Assembly: GCA_019310865.1 (NCBI GenBank)
Contig: JAFDDL010000113.1
Span: 1-9,099 of the forward strand
Direction of reading: 5' to 3'
Source: Deltaproteobacteria bacterium
Lineage (GTDB): Bacteria; Desulfobacterota; Desulfobacteria; Desulfobacterales; JAFDDL01
DNA length: 9,099 nt
Below are positions 4,732-9,099 of the stretch, piece after piece. Within the stretch, counting starts at the first letter, position 1. Each line of letters opens with the position of its first letter. Below the pieces are notes generated by a model that did not search any database, had not been told where the DNA came from, and saw only the letters and a list, made by a program, of their open reading frames with translations. Both the position numbers and the translations under genes were made by a program.

Positions 4732-7700
4732 ATGAAAAAAATGGAAAAAACCACCAACTTGGCATATAACGACATCATGGCTGTTGCCGCTCTGTTTGAA
4801 GGTGCGTTTTCCATAGATTGGATTATCGAACTGACTGAATTGAGCGCTTCGAAAATTCTTTCAGCCTTTGAAGACGCAATTGAAAAAAAAATATTGCTAA
4901 GAAAAGACGCGGGAGAATTTAGTTTTAAAAACAAGCGCCAACAAAAAAAGTTCCTGGATGCCCTTGATAGCAAAGAAAAAGCCATTTTTCATCAGAAGAT
5001 AGCAGCCATCTTGTTGAGAAACCCAATAGATAATGATGAAAAAATTCATTCCATAGCCAAACACCTTCTCCATCTTGATTACGACTTCACCCATTGTCAG
5101 CTTCTTATGAAATCCGGTGATATGTATCGGTATACCCATCAGTTTAAAGATGCTGATCGGTGTTACTCGAAAATATTAATCGATCTGAAAGACAAAAAGG
5201 AGGATGAAGAAATTTATCTTTACATTAATGCGGCGATTAATGCATCCAAAATCGTTGACACTACTGTAAGATCGAAAGAGCTGATCCCCATTCTGAAAAA
5301 TGCCATTGTCAAGGCTGAAGCCAACGGCATGAAAAGGCAGATCGTACTCTTGGAGCTGCATTTGGCAAAAAATGAATGGTATCTTTCCAACTATTCGAAG
5401 GCCCTCAAGACTTTTGAGCGCGGTTTTTCCATGTCGTCTGAGATTGACGATGACGGTCTCCGACGTTCGTCTGCGGCGTTCAACACCTTTTTTCTGTATT
5501 TCCAGGGTCGTTTTAAGGAGGTTGTCCAATGCTACGAAGGGATAATGGAAGACGTAGAAAAATATCCCCTCGGTCAGTTTTCTGCAATGGCTACCGTGAT
5601 GATCGGGGTCTCTTATGTATTCACTGGGCAGGTCACCCAGGGTTTCGGCCTGTTGGACTCGATTCATAATTATTGCAAAATAAAAAAGTATGACCCTGTT
5701 TTATGCCAGACAAATTTAGCCTTTGGGGCGCTGTTGCTCGGACTGGGGAGGATCGATGATGCCTTACGCTATCTTAAGACAGCACTTGAAAAGGCAACGA
5801 TGGTGACCAATCATAGGGTTGAGCTGTCAATTTTTACACACATGGCTTTGCTACATCAGAAAAAAGGGCACCCAAAAAAGAGCCTCAGCTATTTAAAGAA
5901 ATATACCGACAGGATTCGAAAAGAAGACATGTTCATCGTTCCATATTCCTCATTATTGGAGCTATGTTGGGTCCTGGAGCAGGATGGACTGCCCAAGGTC
6001 GGAAATGTTTCCTTAAAACGAGAAATTGATCGGTCGGTTCGGAGTAAGAATTATTTTGACAAGGGATTGGGCTATTATTACCGTGGCCTTCTTCTGAGAA
6101 GGCAGGGCCATCCGCGTGATAGCGTTATTCAGGCTTTTGAGAATTCGCTAAAATGGCTAAATAAATCCGGAAGCAAGGCAGAGATAGCGCAGACCCTATA
6201 CGAACTATCAAAAGAATACATAGCGAAAGATGCCGGATCTAAAGCGCAGAAAGTAAAACAGAGAATTCAAAAAATCATTCATTTTATTGGCGTCGAATTT
6301 GTGCCGAATGACTTAAAGCTATTATTGAAAGACTTGCTGACGGATCAAGACCTTTATAAAGTAATTATCTTATTGAACCAAAAACTAACAAAACTTAGAG
6401 ATAATAAAGAACTGGTGCATCAAATCATTTCCACCGCAAACCACATTACCGGTTCAGAGCGGGGTGCTATTTTTCTCATCGACAAGGATTCGCCATCAAC
6501 GAAGCTGAAGCTCAGAGCAGCAAGGAATTTAACCTCCGAAGATGTCACCCATCCAAGTTTCAAGCTTTCAATGGAAACGATTAAAAAGGCGGTTTCCACC
6601 GGTGAATGTCAGGTTATGGAGATAAGGCAGAATCAGAATGATATTGCCCATCAAGCCGGTGCCATCACTTCTTGCATCTGTGTGCCGATGAACTACAAGG
6701 ACGAAGTGGTCGGTGTACTTTACCATGACAATCGCCTGTTTTCGAATAAGCATAACAAAGGCGAACTTGAAGTTCTTCAGTATTTTGCGACACAGGCATC
6801 AATTGCCATGGATAATGTAAACGCCTATGAAGAGATAAAAAACCTTGCCCGGAAACTCAAAGAGGAAAAACAACAATTTGAAGAACAAGACTTCAACAGC
6901 ATACACTTTGATGAAATTGTCGGTAAAAATCCTTCTTTCATGGATGTATTGAAAGACGTTGACAGGGTTGCCGGAACCGATGCAACCGTACTGATTCAAG
7001 GCGAGACCGGCGTCGGCAAGGAATTGATCGCCAGGGCGACCCACCGAAGCAGCCCAAGAAAGGATGGACCATTTATTCGGGTAAATTGTAGCGCATTTCC
7101 GGACACCCTCATTGCCAGCGAGCTTTTCGGACACGAAAAGGGTGCTTTTACCGGCGCCACGGAAAAAAGATTGGGCCGGTTTGAACTAGCCCATAACGGC
7201 ACCTTGTTTCTTGACGAGATCGGTGATATTTCCATAGATGTTCAGATCCGTTTGTTGAGGGTTCTCCAAAGCAAAGAGTTTGAACGGGTTGGCGGGGAAA
7301 AAACGCTTTACTCTGATTTTCGCCTGGTGGTTGCCACGAATCGCGATCTCAAGCAACTCATCACCGAGGGCAAATTTCGTGAGGATCTTTTCTTCAGGCT
7401 GAACGTGTTCCCCATCCATGTGCCACCCATCCGAGAACGCAAAGAAGACATTCCATTGTTGGCCCAGCATTTCCTGAAAATTTATGCGGGAAAACTCGGA
7501 AAATCCATAGAAAGAATCTCAAAGGCCGATATGAAAAAGCTAATAGCTTATGATTGGCCGGGAAACGTCAGGGAATTGGAGAACGTGATTGAAAGAGGCG
7601 TCATCTTGAGCTTCGGCTCCGGATTTCAACTACCTGATCTCAAGGCAGAAGAATTGGCCTACGCTTCCGAGGTGCCGTTGACCACTCTTGCAGAGATGGA

Positions 7701-7848
7701 ACGTCTTCTTATTGTCCGGGCGATCAAAGCAGCACGCGGAAAAATATTTGGTCCCGGTGGTGCGGCAGAACTACTAGATATTCATTCAAAAACGCTATAT
7801 TCGCGGATGAAAAAACACGGCATCGACAAAAAAAACGTAGTGGGTTGA
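4732..7848 (+). CDS. Sigma54-dependent activator: winged helix-TPR-GAF-AAA+-Fis HTH
   Basis: This 1038-residue cytoplasmic enhancer-binding protein activates RpoN polymerase. Residues ~12-110 resemble the winged-helix piece that follows the NTPase in MalT/STAND proteins (NDIMAVAALFEGAFSIDWII onward), but no STAND P-loop precedes it. Residues ~115-530 are helical TPR-like repeats (e.g. ADRCYSKILIDL, LRYLKTALEKA). A GAF domain spans ~538-700, with a short coiled coil at ~700-722. The AAA+ domain (~728-955) has Walker A GETGVGKE (757-764), the sigma54 contact loop GAFTGA (804-809), Walker B LFLDEIGD (825-832) and WPGNVRELEN (942-951). A FhlA-like Fis HTH closes it (~984-1035, FGPGGAAELLDIHSKTLYSR). 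There is no receiver domain, so the signal is probably a ligand or protein sensed by TPR/GAF. The ribosome site is weak (GAAGG 10 bases before ATG 4732), which suggests coupling to the GNAT gene. Likely targets are the sigma54 promoters at 3782-3798 and 8065-8081. Confidence 0.93.
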   Translation: MKKMEKTTNLAYNDIMAVAALFEGAFSIDWIIELTELSASKILSAFEDAIEKKILLRKDAGEFSFKNKRQQKKFLDALDSKEKAIFHQKIAAILLRNPIDNDEKIHSIAKHLLHLDYDFTHCQLLMKSGDMYRYTHQFKDADRCYSKILIDLKDKKEDEEIYLYINAAINASKIVDTTVRSKELIPILKNAIVKAEANGMKRQIVLLELHLAKNEWYLSNYSKALKTFERGFSMSSEIDDDGLRRSSAAFNTFFLYFQGRFKEVVQCYEGIMEDVEKYPLGQFSAMATVMIGVSYVFTGQVTQGFGLLDSIHNYCKIKKYDPVLCQTNLAFGALLLGLGRIDDALRYLKTALEKATMVTNHRVELSIFTHMALLHQKKGHPKKSLSYLKKYTDRIRKEDMFIVPYSSLLELCWVLEQDGLPKVGNVSLKREIDRSVRSKNYFDKGLGYYYRGLLLRRQGHPRDSVIQAFENSLKWLNKSGSKAEIAQTLYELSKEYIAKDAGSKAQKVKQRIQKIIHFIGVEFVPNDLKLLLKDLLTDQDLYKVIILLNQKLTKLRDNKELVHQIISTANHITGSERGAIFLIDKDSPSTKLKLRAARNLTSEDVTHPSFKLSMETIKKAVSTGECQVMEIRQNQNDIAHQAGAITSCICVPMNYKDEVVGVLYHDNRLFSNKHNKGELEVLQYFATQASIAMDNVNAYEEIKNLARKLKEEKQQFEEQDFNSIHFDEIVGKNPSFMDVLKDVDRVAGTDATVLIQGETGVGKELIARATHRSSPRKDGPFIRVNCSAFPDTLIASELFGHEKGAFTGATEKRLGRFELAHNGTLFLDEIGDISIDVQIRLLRVLQSKEFERVGGEKTLYSDFRLVVATNRDLKQLITEGKFREDLFFRLNVFPIHVPPIRERKEDIPLLAQHFLKIYAGKLGKSIERISKADMKKLIAYDWPGNVRELENVIERGVILSFGSGFQLPDLKAEELAYASEVPLTTLAEMERLLIVRAIKAARGKIFGPGGAAELLDIHSKTLYSRMKKHGIDKKNVVG

Positions 7849-7881
7849 AACCCGCTATCCTAAACAGCACCTGTTTCTTTT
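7838..7881 (+). terminator. Tandem hairpins at the end of the activator gene, possible weak terminator
   Basis: TAGTGGGT (7838-7845), TGAA loop, ACCCGCTA (7850-7857) make an 8-bp stem with one U-G pair that covers the stop codon. AAACAG (7862-7867), CAC, CTGTTT (7871-7876) make a second, perfect 6-bp stem followed by CTTTTC. The T-run is short, so termination may be leaky. Confidence 0.45.
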
Positions 7882-8008
7882 CGGTATACCAATTTAGAGC
7901 CATTGACTGGGCATCACTTCCGGTTTTTTTGTGCGACCAGGTAGGAGAGACGTAAAATAACTAAATTTCGTCATTATTCTTAAATATCAGAATTTTTTAT
8001 TCTTTAGA

Positions 8009-8020
8009 TACTGCGCAGTA
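8009..8020. promoter_or_regulatory. 12-bp perfect palindrome TACTGCGCAGTA, candidate activator site
   Basis: The palindrome is centred ~77 bases upstream of the transcript start predicted from the sigma54 promoter, within the usual enhancer range. Its half-site TACTG/CAGTA also occurs in both arms of the inverted repeat at 3949-4002, though in the opposite order and with wider spacing. Binding by the Fis-type HTH activator is inference. Confidence 0.5.
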
Positions 8021-8064
8021 ACGATAACTCTTAGAAGTTTCATTATAAAATGGCATTATCATGC

Positions 8065-8081
8065 TTGGCATATAGCTTGCT
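8065..8081 (+). promoter_or_regulatory. Near-consensus sigma54 (RpoN) promoter for hbd-thiolase
   Basis: The sequence TTGGCATATAGCTTGCT has the GG and GC 10 bases apart and perfect TTGGCA and TTGCT elements. The first 7 bases are the same as in the leftward promoter at 3782-3798. The predicted start is near 8092, giving a ~112-base leader before ATG 8204. Confidence 0.78.
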
Positions 8082-8203
8082 TATCAAACAGAGCGGGGAG
8101 GTGGACGGACACGGGGTGATGTGTTGATCCGGCACCGGGCCACTTCGAGCATTACGTCAAGGGAGAAGAATTACACAATATAAGAACAGGAGATTTAAAT
8201 AAA

Positions 8204-9052
8204 ATGAAAATTGAAAAGGTTGCCGTCATCGGTGCAGGTTTGATGGGTAGCGGTATTTCCCAAGCCATAGCCCAGGCCGGTATCGATGTGATCAATATTG
8301 ATATCGTGTCTGAGCAAATTCAGAAGGCCCGGGACAATATCGCTGCAGGGTTGGATCGCCGGGTGACAAAAGGTAAAATAACCGAAGACTCCGCCCAGGG
8401 GATTTTGTCACGCATAACTTACAGCGATCGATACGAGGATGTCAAAGGGGTGAATCTCATTGTCGAGGCGGTCCCCGAGCAAATGAAGCTGAAGAAAAAG
8501 GTATTCGCCCAGATGGATGAGCTGGCGGGCCCGGCGTGCATACTGGTTTCCAACACTTCGGGACTCAGCATTTCTGAAATGGCCTCCGTCACCCAGCGGC
8601 CCGACAAGGTGATGGGGCTTCATTTTTTTTATCCAGCGCCCGTCATGAAGTTGGTTGAGCTCATCCGGGGAATTGCAACCTCTGATGAGACTTATGATGC
8701 GGTACGTGAGTTCAGTAAGGCCATTAAAAAGGTGCCGGCAAATGCCCCCGAGTTGCCCGGGTTCCTGGTCAACCGAATCCTGGTTCCCCTGATGAATGAA
8801 GGCGCGTTTTGCGTCATGGAAGGTGCATCACCGGTGGATGTGGACAACGCCATGAAGCTGGGCGCCAACCATCCCATGGGGCCATTGGAACTGGCGGATT
8901 TTGTGGGACTGGATGTCATGTTGGCTACCATGGAAGGACTTTACGAGGGCTTTGGCGATTCAAAATATCGGCCCTGCCCACTGATCAAGACATTGGTAAA
9001 AGCGGGACACCTGGGAAGAAAAAGCGGAAAAGGTTTTTACGATTATTCATAA
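8204..9052 (+). CDS. hbd: 3-hydroxybutyryl-CoA dehydrogenase
   Basis: This is a 282-residue NAD(P)-dependent enzyme that interconverts acetoacetyl-CoA and (S)-3-hydroxybutyryl-CoA; 282 is the usual length for monofunctional Hbd. The N-terminal Rossmann fold has [11 protein letters not shown] (8-18) with the GxGxxG loop and an acidic Asp33 at the end of beta2, which favours NAD. The catalytic set is visible: Ser119 in SNTSGLS, His140 in [15 protein letters not shown], Glu152 and Asn190 in [15 protein letters not shown]. The C-terminal helical domain contains [13 protein letters not shown] (226-238) and ends in [12 protein letters not shown]. The start has AGGAGA at 8188-8193, 10 bases upstream. 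A thiolase start follows 14 bases after the stop, so both enzymes act on C4 acyl-CoA, either in butyrate-type synthesis or beta-oxidation; direction cannot be told. Regulation is probably by the sigma54 promoter at 8065. Confidence 0.95.
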   Translation: MKIEKVAVIGAGLMGSGISQAIAQAGIDVINIDIVSEQIQKARDNIAAGLDRRVTKGKITEDSAQGILSRITYSDRYEDVKGVNLIVEAVPEQMKLKKKVFAQMDELAGPACILVSNTSGLSISEMASVTQRPDKVMGLHFFYPAPVMKLVELIRGIATSDETYDAVREFSKAIKKVPANAPELPGFLVNRILVPLMNEGAFCVMEGASPVDVDNAMKLGANHPMGPLELADFVGLDVMLATMEGLYEGFGDSKYRPCPLIKTLVKAGHLGRKSGKGFYDYS

Positions 9053-9066
9053 GAGGAGAATTATCC

Positions 9067-9099
9067 ATGCAGCAATTAAAGGAAGTGGTGATCGTCAGC
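9067..9099 (+). CDS. Start of a thiolase / acetyl-CoA acetyltransferase, cut by the window edge
   Basis: Only 11 codons are present, MQQLKEVVIVS. The KEVVIVS strand is the typical opening of thiolases, normally followed by AxRT. GAGGAG (9053-9058) stands 8 bases before the ATG. The position directly after hbd fits acetyl-CoA C-acetyltransferase, which forms or cleaves acetoacetyl-CoA. Eleven residues plus context support the call but do not prove it. Confidence 0.65.
   Translation, partial: MQQLKEVVIVS

Larger units (their letters stand above)
7882..8203 (+). other. Non-coding leader and regulatory region of the 3-hydroxybutyryl-CoA dehydrogenase operon
   Basis: I see no gene here on either strand. 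It is AT-rich up to ~8085 and GC-richer in the expected 5' leader (8092-8203), which contains a CCGG-CA-CCGG palindrome but no riboswitch that I recognise. It contains a perfect 12-bp palindrome and a sigma54 promoter, listed separately. AAATATCAGAATT (7982-7994) matches AAATATCAAAATT (3981-3993) at 12 of 13 bases. Confidence 0.6.

Noticed and set aside
5176..5667. 163-codon minus-strand ORF opposite the TPR region of the activator
   Set aside because: Antisense to a well-supported coding frame, no ribosome site, no recognisable domain.
7902..7930. TTGACT followed by a T-run as a sigma70 promoter or terminator
   Set aside because: No -10 hexamer at suitable spacing, and no GC-rich stem before the T-run at 7923-7930.

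Overview
The window looks like chromosomal DNA from an anaerobic Desulfobacterota-type bacterium (sulfate reducer or syntroph). This is inferred from protein family resemblance: a multidomain TPR-GAF-sigma54 activator, a Cys-rich class III aminotransferase, a RelE/HigA-type pair typical of that group, and a 3-hydroxybutyryl-CoA dehydrogenase followed by a thiolase. No rRNA, tRNA, CRISPR array or complete mobile element is visible.

Left part (about 1-2230, accessory). A tail of an unidentified reading frame is followed by a leftward RelE-like toxin / HigA-like antitoxin pair with its own promoter. Next comes a leftward AAA_14/DUF4143 ATPase whose N-terminus, including Walker A, is gone. Its first ~29 codons look instead like the start of a C45/AAT-family acyltransferase, so the ORF appears to be a deletion or insertion chimera that captured the start of a gene downstream of the aminotransferase.

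Middle part (2336-4136). A leftward PLP-dependent class III aminotransferase is preceded by a near-consensus sigma54 promoter (3782-3798). The predicted transcript start lies inside the longest ORF, so the likely start codon is an internal TTG (3727) behind an AGAGGAGG ribosome binding site. The divergent intergenic region holds a second, weaker rightward sigma54-like element, a palindrome overlapping it, 11-bp-period direct repeats and a 9+9 bp inverted repeat.

Right part (4072-9099). A GNAT acetyltransferase whose best start (ATG 4072 with AAGGAG) is one base out of frame with the domain is followed, 34 bases on, by a 1038-residue sigma54-dependent activator. That activator has a MalT-like winged helix and TPR input part, a GAF domain, an AAA+ domain with GAFTGA, and a Fis-type HTH. 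After two hairpins and a 12-bp palindrome, a second near-consensus sigma54 promoter (8065-8081) drives 3-hydroxybutyryl-CoA dehydrogenase and the first codons of a thiolase.

Working model (inference): the activator encoded in the middle controls sigma54 promoters on both sides of itself. It would link a catabolic aminotransferase operon on the left with an acyl-CoA (acetoacetyl/3-hydroxybutyryl-CoA) operon on the right, forming a local regulon.
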